Positions 26,330 through 34,691 of a DNA stretch of 40,055 nucleotides are shown piece after piece (the first letter of the stretch is position 1; the number at the start of each line of letters is the position of its first letter). The DNA lies in contig JAGBXR010000013.1 in the NCBI GenBank assembly GCA_017629145.1, forward strand, positions 1 through 40,055, in the 5' to 3' direction. The position numbers were made by a program, and so were the translations under genes. The notes under the pieces were generated by a model. It made no database searches and had not been told where the DNA came from. It worked only from the letters and a program-made list of their open reading frames with translations. The DNA is from Alistipes sp. (lineage in GTDB: Bacteria > Bacteroidota > Bacteroidia > Bacteroidales > Rikenellaceae).

Positions 26330-27088
26330 ATGCTATTTGGAAAACTAAAGATTCTACGCAGCCACGGCTGGCAGTATATACCCAACCTCGATGGTGTGAC
26401 ACTCACCGAGGAGTTCCGCGGCTTCCCCGAGCTCACGCTCACAAGCGATAAGAGCGACCTGGAGCGTGCCGCAGCAATATGCCCTACGAAAGCAATCACC
26501 GTATCGCCACTAACGCTCGATATGGGTCGTTGCCTCTTCTGCGGCGAGTGTGCCAAGTGCGCACCACATAACATCCGCTTCACCAACGAGCACCGTCTTG
26601 CAGCTACACGCCGCGAGGATCTCGTCGTGATGGCAGGCCAGACCAAGCCCTGCTTCAACCGCGAGAGCATACGCCCCGAGATTTCGAAGCTTTTCGGTCG
26701 CGCATTGCAGCTCCGCGAGGTATCGGCAGGTGGCGACAACTCGGTAGAAATGGAACTCGGTGCTACGGGTAACGTAAACTTCGACTTCGGCCGCTATGGT
26801 GTAGGCTTCACAGCATCGCCACGCCACGCCGATGGTCTCGTTCTCACAGGCCCTATCAGCCAGAATATGGCCGAGGCACTCGACATCTGCTACAACTCTA
26901 TCGCCAAGCCAAAGGTGCTTATCGTATGTGGCTCGGAGGCAATTTCAGGCGGTTTGTATGCCGATAGTCCAGCCGTAGACAGATCGTTCCTCGACAAGTA
27001 TCACGTCGACTTGTGGCTTCCGGGTGCTCCAACCCATCCACTTTGCTTTATCGACGGTGTTACGAAGCTACGCGCAAAGAAGAAGTAG
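26330..27088 (+). CDS. hyfI: Fused HyfH/HyfI-like subunit with one Fe-S site
   Basis: A 252-residue protein joining a ferredoxin-like domain (residues ~40-100) to a NuoB/HycG-like small-subunit domain (~135-250). The ferredoxin part keeps C51-P-T-K and C68-x2-C71-x2-C74, enough for one [4Fe-4S] cluster, plus C77. The usual CxxCxxC before C51 is replaced by KSDLERAAAI. The small-subunit part keeps the scaffold FTASPRHADGLVLTGPISQNM and DLWLPGAPTHPLCFIDG. It lacks all four proximal-cluster cysteines: the CxGC motif is absent, and the other two positions read GSEAISGG and PGAPTHP. It ends the Ehr-type operon; folA starts 19 bp later. Confidence 0.87.
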   Translation: MLFGKLKILRSHGWQYIPNLDGVTLTEEFRGFPELTLTSDKSDLERAAAICPTKAITVSPLTLDMGRCLFCGECAKCAPHNIRFTNEHRLAATRREDLVVMAGQTKPCFNRESIRPEISKLFGRALQLREVSAGGDNSVEMELGATGNVNFDFGRYGVGFTASPRHADGLVLTGPISQNMAEALDICYNSIAKPKVLIVCGSEAISGGLYADSPAVDRSFLDKYHVDLWLPGAPTHPLCFIDGVTKLRAKKK

Positions 27089-27107
27089 AACGAAAAAGAG
27101 TTAGACT

Positions 27108-27593
27108 ATGGTAAGTATCATCGTTGCCATTGCACGCAATGGCATCATCGGAGATAAGAACGCTCTGTTATGGCACATCAAGGAGGATATGCGTTTCTTC
27201 CGTACCACAACATCGGGACACGCCGTTGTTATGGGTCGTAAGACCTTCGAGTCGTTAGGCTCGAAGCCTCTACCCAAGCGCACGAATATTGTAATCACAC
27301 GCGCCGAGCGCAACTTCGAGGGCGCTCTTACAGCTCACTCACTCGAGGAGGCTATAGCTATGGCCGAGGGTGACAGCGAGATTTTCGTAATCGGTGGCGC
27401 ACAGATCTACGCCGAGGCGTTGAACAAGGTCGACAGGATGTATATCACACGCGTTGAGCGTGACTACGAAGGCGACACATCATTCCCCGAGATAGACTTC
27501 TCGAAGTGGGAGCTTGTAGCTTCGGAGCGTTATGAGCGCGGCGAGGAGTACGAATCGCCATTCGAGTTCCTCACATACGACAGAAAGCGATAG
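27108..27593 (+). CDS. folA: Dihydrofolate reductase
   Basis: A 161-residue cytoplasmic enzyme that reduces dihydrofolate to tetrahydrofolate with NADPH. Family motifs are clear: IVAIARNGIIGDKNALLWHIKEDM with the catalytic acidic residue, VMGRKTFESLG for cofactor binding, and EIFVIGGAQIYAEAL. It follows the Ehr operon by 19 bp and faces thyA, which produces the dihydrofolate that this enzyme recycles. The two genes share a bidirectional terminator. Confidence 0.97.
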   Translation: MVSIIVAIARNGIIGDKNALLWHIKEDMRFFRTTTSGHAVVMGRKTFESLGSKPLPKRTNIVITRAERNFEGALTAHSLEEAIAMAEGDSEIFVIGGAQIYAEALNKVDRMYITRVERDYEGDTSFPEIDFSKWELVASERYERGEEYESPFEFLTYDRKR

Positions 27594-27613
27594 AGCATCG
27601 CACATATAAATAG

Positions 27614-27641
27614 CAATGGGCAACCCGAGGGTTGCCCATTG
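27614..27641. terminator. Bidirectional terminator between folA and thyA
   Basis: A perfect 12-bp stem (CAATGGGCAACC, 27614-27625, with 27630-27641) has a CGAG loop. T-rich stretches lie downstream on both strands. It sits 20 bp after folA and 12 bp before the thyA stop. Confidence 0.9.
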
Positions 27642-27653
27642 TTATTTTAAGTT

Positions 27654-28547
27654 TTAGAACGAAAGCGGCGCTTTAATAGTCGGATGGGGATCGTAGCCTT
27701 CGAGCTCGAAGTCTTCGTACTTATATTCGAAAATCGACTTAACATCAGGGTTAATCTTCATACGTGGCAACGCACGTGGCTCGCGCGAAAGTTGCTCATC
27801 GGCCTGCTCCAGATGGTTGAGATAGAGATGCGCATCACCCAATGTATGGACAAAGTCGCCAACCTCCAAACCGCACTGCTGGGCAATCATCATCGTTAGC
27901 AATGCATACGATGCGATGTTGAATGGGACACCGAGGAATGTATCGCCACTACGCTGATAGAGCTGACACGAGAGTTTACCATCTGCCACGAAGAACTGGA
28001 ACATCGTATGGCAAGGAGGCAGAGCCATACCCTCGACATCGGCAACATTCCACGCCGAGACAATCATACGACGTGACGATGGATTCTTCTTTATGGTCTC
28101 TATAACCTTTGCGATCTGATCTATGCTATCGCCGTCACCCGTGGGCCAGCTACGCCACTGATAGCCATATACGTGGTTCAAATCACCAAAGCGGTAGCCA
28201 TCGATCGGAGAGTCGACACCTGCTGCAGCAAGGAACGTATCCATATCTACGGGAAGGACACCGTGCTTGACACATAGCTCGTTGTAGTAGCGGAAGGCAT
28301 CGCTGTCCCATATATGCACGCCATTGTCGACAAGATACTTGATGTTGGTATCACCGCGCAAGAACCATAGCAGCTCGTGGATGATACCCTTCATATACAC
28401 ACGCTTGGTGGTGAGCAAAGGGAAGCCCTCCGAGAGTGGAAAACGCATCTGGTAGCCAAATATACCCTTTGTGCCTGTGCCTGTACGATCGTCGCGGATG
28501 ACACCCTCACGGCGAATCTTATCTAAAAGTTCGAGATACTGTTTCAT
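27654..28547 (-). CDS. thyA: Thymidylate synthase
   Basis: A 297-residue enzyme that makes dTMP from dUMP and methylene-tetrahydrofolate. The catalytic cysteine is C179 in [12 protein letters not shown]. Other motifs are [44 protein letters not shown] and [24 protein letters not shown]. The protein is about 33 residues longer than the E. coli enzyme because of an insertion around residues 92-120. Its start overlaps the lpxH stop by 4 bp (ATGA), so the two are translationally coupled at the end of a minus-strand operon. Confidence 0.97.
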   Translation of the reverse strand: MKQYLELLDKIRREGVIRDDRTGTGTKGIFGYQMRFPLSEGFPLLTTKRVYMKGIIHELLWFLRGDTNIKYLVDNGVHIWDSDAFRYYNELCVKHGVLPVDMDTFLAAAGVDSPIDGYRFGDLNHVYGYQWRSWPTGDGDSIDQIAKVIETIKKNPSSRRMIVSAWNVADVEGMALPPCHTMFQFFVADGKLSCQLYQRSGDTFLGVPFNIASYALLTMMIAQQCGLEVGDFVHTLGDAHLYLNHLEQADEQLSREPRALPRMKINPDVKSIFEYKYEDFELEGYDPHPTIKAPLSF

Positions 28548-29290
28548 TCGATTTCAAAGGTTTTAAGTTCTGCCTCGCCAGCCTCATTCATTGCTATGTA
28601 GCTGGCACGACTACCCGACCAGTCGCTCATAAACATCACGCGCAACTGCTCATCGCAGTAGTCATACGGAAGGTGCATATGTCCAAAGATATAGCTCTCG
28701 ACATTGGGATGCGTGGCGTGGTGTCCACGAGCATAATCTATTAGGAAGCCGAGATTATCGGGCGTGAGATGCTCCTTCGAATGGTTCTTGCGCGACTTAC
28801 TACTCCACCACGCGCCAAACGACATTGCCATATCGGGATGAATAAACCACTTAAAGAGCCAACGTGCTGTCTCGGAGCGGAAGAAACTGTTCATAAGACG
28901 CAGAGCATACTGCTTCGAGATATTCATATTGTCGCCGTGCGCAAGGTGTATCGCTTTGCCACACAACTCTACGACCTCGGGGCAGAAGTGCATACGTACG
29001 CCACACTCCCTCTCGAAATAGTCGCCACACCACATATCGTGGTTGCCGATAAACAGGTGCACCTCTATACCGCGCTCCGTAAGGTGAGCCAATCGACCCA
29101 GCGTACGAACGAAGCCCTTGGGCACAACACCGCGATACTCGAACCAGAAGTCGAAAATATCGCCCATAAGATATATGGCTGTGGCATCCTCGGCTACGTG
29201 GTCGAGCCAACGACAGAAGGCGCACTCGGTACGTCGAGCCTGCAAGCTGTCACCTGCGCCGAGATGGACATCCGATGCAAAGTAGATCAT
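28544..29290 (-). CDS. lpxH: UDP-2,3-diacylglucosamine hydrolase (LpxH family)
   Basis: A 248-residue calcineurin-like metallophosphoesterase of the lipid A pathway, which cleaves UDP-diacylglucosamine to lipid X and UMP at the inner membrane. The metal-binding series is complete: [32 protein letters not shown] and IFGHMHLP. The length and the DFWFEYR segment fit LpxH proteins rather than general phosphoesterases. It lies between the thioredoxin-fold lipoprotein gene (3-bp gap) and thyA (4-bp overlap). Confidence 0.92.
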   Translation of the reverse strand: MIYFASDVHLGAGDSLQARRTECAFCRWLDHVAEDATAIYLMGDIFDFWFEYRGVVPKGFVRTLGRLAHLTERGIEVHLFIGNHDMWCGDYFERECGVRMHFCPEVVELCGKAIHLAHGDNMNISKQYALRLMNSFFRSETARWLFKWFIHPDMAMSFGAWWSSKSRKNHSKEHLTPDNLGFLIDYARGHHATHPNVESYIFGHMHLPYDYCDEQLRVMFMSDWSGSRASYIAMNEAGEAELKTFEIE

Positions 29291-29293
29291 AGG

Positions 29294-30442
29294 CTATAGC
29301 ATACGCTTGAGTCTCGCCTCGAGACCATCGATATCGTAGTTGCAAGGCTCGATATTACCTCGACGGTCAATAAGATATGAGGCAGGGAGCTGTGTCACAT
29401 TGTAGAGACCAAAGACCTCGGGGTTGTTGCCGCCATAGACCGAAATCCAGGGGTGGCCCTGCTGGCGTACCGCCTCGATCCACTGCGCCTTGTCGGCATC
29501 TGCCGATACGTGATATACCTCGAAGCCTCGCTTCGAATAGTGTTCGTAAAGAGGTTTAAGATCGGCATTAAGGTTGTTACACAACGCATTGGATGCAGAC
29601 CAGAAATAGAGAAGAATAACCTTGCCGTCGAGTGACGATAGGCGATGCTTCGTTTTGTAGATATCCTCAAGTTCCAAATCAGGATATGCTATAGTCTCGA
29701 CATTCTCACCGAGCTCGACAAGAGCCTCCATATCGGCAATCTCGCGCTCGGCAACTGCGATATATGGCGAATCGGGATAGTTGCTCAGCAGACCATCGAG
29801 CACCGTACGGTAATGTACGACACTGACACCATAGCCCGATAGCTGGGGAATATACTGCTCGGCAACATTGTGACGTACGGCATAGAACGCAGCCAAACGG
29901 CCCTGGTTCGAGCCGACGAAACGTAACTGCGCCTGGATAGCCTCCTGCGCTGTACGATAGGCCTGAAGCTCCATCTCGCTCATCGTGCGACTACCGGTCG
30001 ATAGATTCTCGGCAATGCGTGCCAGACGGTCGCAAGCACCGAAGTAGGCGTGGTTGAACTCGCAGATAAGTGCCGACTCCTCGGAGCCCGACACACGATA
30101 GTTGATAAATATGTCGCCAGCCGACTCCAACTCGATCTTATCACCAGCCTTGACAACCAACGTAACGGGACGTGTATTACCCGAGAAGGTGAGTTTGTAG
30201 AAACGTGGCGAGAGCGACTTCTCGACATCGAACTCGAAACTAAAGGCTCCGTTGTCGGCCAATGGCTGTGCGCCAATGCGCTCTGGCGCTGCGAACGTGT
30301 CGGATACACGCTCAAGATATACGGTGTCGACATTGCTGCCAACGAATCGTCCCGAAATGTGTGTTGCGACACCGCGGCCTGCATCGCCACACGCGCAAAG
30401 TAGTGCTACGGCAAAGAGTGCCGCAAAAAACAATCTCTTCAT
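29294..30442 (-). CDS. DUF4369/thioredoxin-fold lipoprotein with altered active site
   Basis: A 382-residue lipoprotein (lipobox ALLCAC, cysteine 18). Residues ~28-130 match the DUF4369 pattern common in Bacteroidetes TlpA-like proteins (ISGRFVGSNVDTVYLERVSD). The C-terminal ~140 residues are a thioredoxin fold: KVILLYFWSASNALCNNL, LPASYLIDRRGNIEP with the cis-proline. The redox motif is incomplete: the WCxxC first cysteine is N285 and only C288 remains. Thiol-disulfide exchange by the usual two-cysteine mechanism is therefore unlikely. It stands 32 bp after the DUF4290 gene and 3 bp before lpxH in one operon. Confidence 0.88.
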   Translation of the reverse strand: MKRLFFAALFAVALLCACGDAGRGVATHISGRFVGSNVDTVYLERVSDTFAAPERIGAQPLADNGAFSFEFDVEKSLSPRFYKLTFSGNTRPVTLVVKAGDKIELESAGDIFINYRVSGSEESALICEFNHAYFGACDRLARIAENLSTGSRTMSEMELQAYRTAQEAIQAQLRFVGSNQGRLAAFYAVRHNVAEQYIPQLSGYGVSVVHYRTVLDGLLSNYPDSPYIAVAEREIADMEALVELGENVETIAYPDLELEDIYKTKHRLSSLDGKVILLYFWSASNALCNNLNADLKPLYEHYSKRGFEVYHVSADADKAQWIEAVRQQGHPWISVYGGNNPEVFGLYNVTQLPASYLIDRRGNIEPCNYDIDGLEARLKRML

Positions 30443-30474
30443 TATATTTTAGTGACTTCTTATTAATCTATGAT

Positions 30475-31137
30475 TTATTTGTAGGAGTGGTGACGAGCTG
30501 TATTCTTTCCGCCACCCTTCTGCTGCTTGCCGCGCTGCTGCTTGCCGCGCTGCTGCTTACCGCGCTGCACTGGCGACTGACGATACTCACTACGCATACC
30601 GCTGATAGCTGCTACGTTGATATCGATTTCGCCATCGGCCATAATGCGTATGTCTCGGATGATAGAGTCGTTATTGGGATGCTCGTTGTTGAACTCGAAA
30701 CTCTTGGCACGCATATAACGCGCTACATCGACAACCTGGGCACCTGCGTGACCATTACGCTGCTCGGCTGCGATGTGACGCACGAAATTCTGAGTATACT
30801 TACCATAGTGCTTAAAGACGATGCGCGACTGCGGATAGTTCATCTTTTGGGGGCGAATCATCAAATCGTGGCGTGATGGTTGTGAGTAAGGCGAGTCGAC
30901 ATCAAGTCTGAAATCCGACATTATGAAGAGGTGATCCCAGAGCTTGTGTTTGAACTCGTCGGTATCGCGAAGCATAGTGTTAAGGTTGCCCATAACAGCA
31001 ATCACCGCCTTGGCCTGACGCGTACGCTCAACACGATCTTCGATCTCGAGCAGAGCATCGACCATCTCGTGGATGTGACGTCCATACTCGGGGAGGTAGA
31101 GCTTGCGTCGCGTATGGTTATAATTTTTTTTCATCAT
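30475..31137 (-). CDS. DUF4290 family protein with RGKQQ repeat tail
   Basis: A 220-residue protein without signal peptide or membrane helix. The start at 31137 (MMKKNYNHTRRKLYLPEYGR) matches the usual N-terminus of this Bacteroidetes family. The body includes MGNLNTMLRDTDEFKHKLWDHLFIMSDFRLDVDSPY, which is strongly conserved in DUF4290; the function is unknown. The last ~30 residues are basic and low-complexity, with three RGKQQ repeats followed by KGGGKNTARHH, and could bind nucleic acid. It is the first gene of the minus-strand operon that leads to lpxH and thyA. Confidence 0.88.
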   Translation of the reverse strand: MMKKNYNHTRRKLYLPEYGRHIHEMVDALLEIEDRVERTRQAKAVIAVMGNLNTMLRDTDEFKHKLWDHLFIMSDFRLDVDSPYSQPSRHDLMIRPQKMNYPQSRIVFKHYGKYTQNFVRHIAAEQRNGHAGAQVVDVARYMRAKSFEFNNEHPNNDSIIRDIRIMADGEIDINVAAISGMRSEYRQSPVQRGKQQRGKQQRGKQQKGGGKNTARHHSYK

Positions 31138-31427
31138 TATGATAGTACCTTCTCTTAAAGTCTCCATACTTTAGCTGGACCCCTTGCGACCCATCAGTGT
31201 ATCGGATAACCAAATGTTTACTCTTGATAACGTAACCGGTTCATTCTGCTATTCGTGGCGGCTCATACTTCTTTTTGAACTTGCAGCATCGCGACAAATG
31301 ATACATCTTTAGCCGATATTGCTGAACTAAACCACGTGTTGCGTGATACAACACCCCCAACGATACTATAGCGTAACCACGGTTTTGATACTACAAAGTA
31401 AATGCAAATTATTGACAAATACAAGTT
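31138..31427. other. Divergent intergenic region, DUF4290 gene / NtrC-like gene
   Basis: These 290 bp must contain promoters for both directions. I see no full TTG-N19-21-TAnnTTTG match and no clear -24/-12 (sigma-54) site. No coding frame or RNA gene is evident. Confidence 0.4.
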
Positions 31428-32573
31428 ATGACTAAAATTTTACTTATTTCGCGGTCACAAAGTCTTATCAACTCTCTGAGCGAGAGACTACACTTCGAGA
31501 ACTTCACAACGGAGTCTGTCGACGATGCTAATGCGGCCACTCAACGATGCCGCAACGAGCACTACGACGTAGCTATTGTCGACGATCAGATGAAGCTCTA
31601 CGACACGGGGCTTCCGACCATTGTCATCACGCGCAAGCCCGATGTAGAGTCGGCCGTCAACGCCCTGCGACACGGCGCTATAGACTACCTGACTCCACCT
31701 ATTGATATGAACCGACTACTCGCCACGCTGCGCTCGCTGGGTAACGACGAGGGCGATGAGGAGCCTCAACGCACCTCCGTAATCACGCGCAACAGAACAC
31801 CGCGACGCACTAATTGTGCCACCCAGCCAATCATCGGAAGTTCGACAGCCATAGAGCACGTGCGCAATATGATACGCCGCGTTGCGCCTTCGGATGCACG
31901 AGTGCTGATACTCGGTGAGAATGGCACAGGCAAGGAGCTTGTAGCACGATGGCTACACCTCAAGAGCAACCGCTCGACAGCACCCTTCGTCGAGGTGAAC
32001 TGTGCCGCTATCCCTGCCGAACTTATCGAGAGTGAACTGTTTGGCCACGAAAAGGGATCATTCACCTCGGCTGTTAAGCAGCGTAAGGGCAAGTTCGAGC
32101 TTGCCGACGGCGGCACGCTTTTTATGGATGAGATTGGTGATATGTCGCTATCGGCCCAAGCAAAGGTACTACGCGCACTCCAGGAGAGCAAGATTACGCG
32201 CGTAGGTGGCGACCGCGATATCTCGGTGGATGTGCGAGTTGTCGCAGCAACGAACAAAGATATACGACACGAAATCGAGGCCGGCAACTTCCGCGAAGAT
32301 CTCTATCACCGCTTGAGTGTCATCGAGATTGACGTTCCTCCGTTGCGCGAACGTCGCGATGACATAGGCCTGCTCGTAAGCCACTTCATCGAGGAGATAT
32401 GCACACGCCACGAGATCGAACCGAAGGCCATAGACAAGGATGCTTTAGCCGAGCTGTCGCGTCGTGGCTGGTCGGGCAATATACGCGAGTTGCACAACGT
32501 CATCGAGCGGCTGATAATACTGAGCGACGAACGCATAACGATAGACAATGTCGAACGATATTGCCACGCCTGA
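31428..32573 (+). CDS. NtrC-like AAA+ response regulator lacking a DNA-binding domain
   Basis: A 381-residue protein with a shortened receiver-like domain (residues 1-105) and an AAA+ ATPase (~135-370). Walker A is GENGTGKE (163-170), Walker B is LFMDE (231-235), and the arginine-finger region FREDLYHRLSVIEI is intact. The sigma-54 contact loop reads GSFTSA (210-215) instead of GAFTGA. In the receiver, D52/D53 is present but the conserved lysine is P90, and the D-to-P distance is about 13 residues short. The protein ends at DNVERYCHA with no Fis-type helix-turn-helix, and a terminator follows, so this is not a cut-off gene. It may act from solution or on sigma-54 through altered contacts. Confidence 0.88.
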   Translation: MTKILLISRSQSLINSLSERLHFENFTTESVDDANAATQRCRNEHYDVAIVDDQMKLYDTGLPTIVITRKPDVESAVNALRHGAIDYLTPPIDMNRLLATLRSLGNDEGDEEPQRTSVITRNRTPRRTNCATQPIIGSSTAIEHVRNMIRRVAPSDARVLILGENGTGKELVARWLHLKSNRSTAPFVEVNCAAIPAELIESELFGHEKGSFTSAVKQRKGKFELADGGTLFMDEIGDMSLSAQAKVLRALQESKITRVGGDRDISVDVRVVAATNKDIRHEIEAGNFREDLYHRLSVIEIDVPPLRERRDDIGLLVSHFIEEICTRHEIEPKAIDKDALAELSRRGWSGNIRELHNVIERLIILSDERITIDNVERYCHA

Positions 32574-32581
32574 CAAAACAA

Positions 32582-32612
32582 GAGGCTGTCCAACACCAAA
32601 GTGGACAGCCTC
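32582..32612. terminator. Bidirectional terminator, NtrC-like gene / gph
   Basis: GAGGCTGTCCA (32582-32592) pairs perfectly with TGGACAGCCTC (32602-32612). It lies 8 bp after the plus-strand stop. On the minus strand the stem is followed by TTGTTTTG. Confidence 0.8.
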
Positions 32613-32638
32613 AACGATTTATTCGGCGTGATTCGACG

Positions 32639-33298
32639 TTAGTCGGCAAGGAGCGAACGTAACTTATCGACACTCTCTACAACGTGGCTAGCACCTGCCT
32701 CATAAAGCTCATCGGCATAGCGGAAACCCCACGCCACACCTATAGAGTCGATAGATGCTGCACGCGCCGTAGCGATATCGATACCCGAATCGCCAACCAT
32801 CACAACCTCCGACCTATGGACATCGCTCTTCGCCAGTATATTCTCGACAACCTGTGGATCGGGCTTAAGCGGAGCACCCTCGCGGTTGCCCTCTATGGCC
32901 AGAAAATCGATGTCGCCAAAAAACTTGGCTACAAGGCGCTCGGTGCCGTGCTGAAACTTATTTGAGGCTACAGCTACCTTCACGCCACGCTCTCGGAGTT
33001 CGCGCAGAAGCTCGGCCATACCCTCGTATGGGCGCGTATGACAATCGATATGGTCGACGTAGTAGCGACGAAACTGTGCGACACACTCATCTACGTAGGC
33101 ATCATCAGAAGCCAAATCAACGGGAAGTGCTCTCTGCACAAGGCGGCGGATGCCTCCACCAACCATCTGTCGATACTCATCATCGGTATGCAACGGCAAC
33201 TCGCGGCTACGCATAACGTAGTCGACCGATGCTGCCAAATCACCGATGGTGTTCAGGAGCGTACCATCCAAATCGAATATAACAAGTGAGTATCGCAT
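32639..33298 (-). CDS. gph: HAD-family phosphatase, phosphoglycolate phosphatase type
   Basis: A 219-residue cytoplasmic hydrolase of the haloacid dehalogenase superfamily. Motif I is FDLDGTLLNT, with the nucleophile D9 and acid D11. Motif II is VAVASNK, motif III is the lysine in LKPDPQ, and motif IV is MVGDSGIDIATARAA. The helical cap with GGGIRRLVQRAL resembles Gph proteins that clear 2-phosphoglycolate, but related enzymes act on other sugar phosphates, so the substrate is uncertain. It follows a 40-residue peptide gene by 36 bp and may share its transcript. Confidence 0.88.
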   Translation of the reverse strand: MRYSLVIFDLDGTLLNTIGDLAASVDYVMRSRELPLHTDDEYRQMVGGGIRRLVQRALPVDLASDDAYVDECVAQFRRYYVDHIDCHTRPYEGMAELLRELRERGVKVAVASNKFQHGTERLVAKFFGDIDFLAIEGNREGAPLKPDPQVVENILAKSDVHRSEVVMVGDSGIDIATARAASIDSIGVAWGFRYADELYEAGASHVVESVDKLRSLLAD

Positions 33299-33334
33299 AG
33301 CGATGCTATAACTCTGTTATCGATACCTCCTCTG

Positions 33335-33457
33335 CTACCACTCGAGAGTATCGTCAACCTCTGGGTTCTCGAGATTCGAGATAGACTCGGCGAAACCAGC
33401 TTCGATGTTTACTGCAGTAAGCTCTACCTCGGGTGCTACATAAGCATTATTCTTCAT
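33335..33457 (-). CDS. Small peptide (40 aa) of the Y..P..E / GFA.S type
   Basis: ATG at 33457 opens a 40-residue acidic peptide that starts MKNNAYVAPEVELTAVNIE, continues AGFAESISNLENPEVDD and ends TLEW. An alternative in-frame ATG (33466) would add only three residues. The core matches the 46-residue peptide at 6996-7136: Y-x2-P-x-[LV]-E, V-x-[VI]-E-x-G-[YF]-A-x-S. A -7 box TACCTTTG lies at 33550-33543, so it probably has its own promoter, with gph downstream. It has no signal peptide. The function is unknown. Confidence 0.7.
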   Translation of the reverse strand: MKNNAYVAPEVELTAVNIEAGFAESISNLENPEVDDTLEW

Positions 33458-33542
33458 TGTATACATAAATATTAAATGTTTAATCCTCGTCGTTAACAAT
33501 CGTCTCGCATAGAGCACCTATGCGAAACTGCTGTATATTTTG

Positions 33543-33550
33543 CAAAGGTA
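33543..33550 (-). promoter_or_regulatory. -7 box for the small peptide/gph unit
   Basis: TACCTTTG on the minus strand, about 85 bp before the peptide start. No TTG box is seen 19-21 bp upstream. Confidence 0.5.
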
Positions 33551-33588
33551 GATATTTTTCACGAATAAAACGCCACATATGCTTTTTT

Positions 33589-33619
33589 TTGCATCTTATA
33601 CATAAAAACATTAACTTTG
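33589..33619 (+). promoter_or_regulatory. Promoter of the glycosyltransferase gene, giving a near-leaderless mRNA
   Basis: TTG (33589-33591), 20 bp, then TAACTTTG (33612-33619). The ATG of the gene begins only 5 bp after the box, so transcription would start at or beside the start codon. Confidence 0.75.
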
Positions 33620-33623
33620 CACT

Positions 33624-34514
33624 ATGATACGTCTATCGCTAATTATCGCAACATACAATCGTGCCGAGCAACTGATGACCACACTTAAGTCGGTAGCCGA
33701 GCAGAACTCCCCCTCGGAGTTGTGGGAGTGTGTAGTTGTGGACAATAACTCGAAGGACGACACGCGCGAACGCGTCAAGGACTTTGCTGCAATGCATCCA
33801 GAGCTAAACATAAGATATGTGTTCGAGGGTGTGCAAGGCCTGTCAGCAGCGCGCAATGCTGGTATTCGAGCATCGCAAGGCGAGATTGTAGCATTCATCG
33901 ATGACGATGAACGTATAGTCGGGGGTTTCATTGCAGCTTACATCGACTTATTCGACTCGCATACGGACGCTATGTCGGCCGGTGGAAAGATTATCGCCGA
34001 GTACCCATCGGGACGTCCTCGCTGGATGTCACGCTATACAGAGGAGCCTATCGCCAACCCTATGGATTTCGGAGAGGTTGTAGTGCCATTCCCATCGCAC
34101 AGAATCCCCGGCGGAGGTAATATGGCTATACGCCGCGAAGCTCTCGAGAAGGTTGGTTACTTCAACCCGATGCTGGGCCGTAAGGGCAACCGCCTTATCG
34201 GTGGCGAGGAGAGCGATCTTTTCGAGCGTCTGCGTCAGCACCATATGCGCTGTTACTACACACCTGACGCTGTTATGTACCACATCATCAGCGAGGAGAA
34301 GTTGACAAAGGATTATTTCTGCCGTCTGGCATACAATACGGGCATCAGTCAGCGAAGCCGTGCCGAACTGCACTCGAGAGTTGCGAAGCTATACCTCTTC
34401 GAGGCTTTCAAGTGGGGCGCTACCCTGCTGCTGTGCCTCTGTCACCGTCCGGCACAGTCGAGGTATCTGCTACTTATGCGCTACCATATCACACGCGGAA
34501 TCGTAGGTAGATAA
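33624..34514 (+). CDS. Family 2 glycosyltransferase
   Basis: A 296-residue cytoplasmic or membrane-associated transferase with a GT-A fold. The N-terminus LSLIIATYNRAEQLMTTLKS and VVDNNSKDDT bind the nucleotide sugar. AFIDDDE (around residue 93) is the DxD-type metal site, and GGEESDLFERL near residue 195 is the ED acceptor-site motif. The C-terminal ~40 residues are hydrophobic (FKWGATLLLCLC) and may contact the membrane. The sugar and acceptor cannot be told; cell-surface polysaccharide is usual for the family. It is monocistronic and has an unusual start almost on the promoter. Confidence 0.88.
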   Translation: MIRLSLIIATYNRAEQLMTTLKSVAEQNSPSELWECVVVDNNSKDDTRERVKDFAAMHPELNIRYVFEGVQGLSAARNAGIRASQGEIVAFIDDDERIVGGFIAAYIDLFDSHTDAMSAGGKIIAEYPSGRPRWMSRYTEEPIANPMDFGEVVVPFPSHRIPGGGNMAIRREALEKVGYFNPMLGRKGNRLIGGEESDLFERLRQHHMRCYYTPDAVMYHIISEEKLTKDYFCRLAYNTGISQRSRAELHSRVAKLYLFEAFKWGATLLLCLCHRPAQSRYLLLMRYHITRGIVGR

Positions 34515-34516
34515 AC

Positions 34517-34551
34517 AAAAAAAATGGGGTAACTAATTGCTTAGTTACCCC
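34517..34551 (-). terminator. Terminator of tRNA-Pro
   Basis: The perfect 11-bp stem GGGGTAACTAA/TTAGTTACCCC (34526-34536 with 34541-34551) is followed on the minus strand by a run of eight T residues (34524-34517). Confidence 0.9.
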
Positions 34552-34561
34552 TCTCAAATCG

Positions 34562-34636
34562 TCGGGATACCAGGATTCGAACCTGGGACCCCCTGCTCCC
34601 AAAGCAGGTGCGCTAACCGGACTGCGCTACATCCCG
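34562..34636 (-). tRNA. tRNA-Pro (anticodon UGG)
   Basis: A full cloverleaf reads on the minus strand. The acceptor is CGGGATG with TATCCCG, the anticodon stem CCTGC/GCAGG encloses TTTGGGA with anticodon TGG, and the T-arm has GGTTCGAATCC. The discriminator is A and no CCA is encoded. The length is 75 nt. Confidence 0.97.
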
Positions 34637-34661
34637 TGAATACCTTAACGATTTCGTGGTG

Positions 34662-34691
34662 CAAAGGTAGTGATTTTTTTTTATACTCCAA
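34662..34691 (-). promoter_or_regulatory. Promoter of tRNA-Pro
   Basis: On the minus strand TTG (34691-34689), 19 bp, then TACCTTTG (34669-34662), a full consensus. The start would fall about 20 nt before the tRNA. Confidence 0.85.

Noticed and set aside
24790-27088. The complex as an active group 4 NiFe hydrogenase
   Set aside because: Nickel ligands and proximal Fe-S cysteines are absent, and no hydrogenase maturation genes are in the window.
30262-30876. 204-codon plus-strand frame opposite the lipoprotein and DUF4290 genes
   Set aside because: It spans the ends of two well-supported minus-strand genes; its Leu/Ala repeats are the antisense of the RGKQQ repeats.
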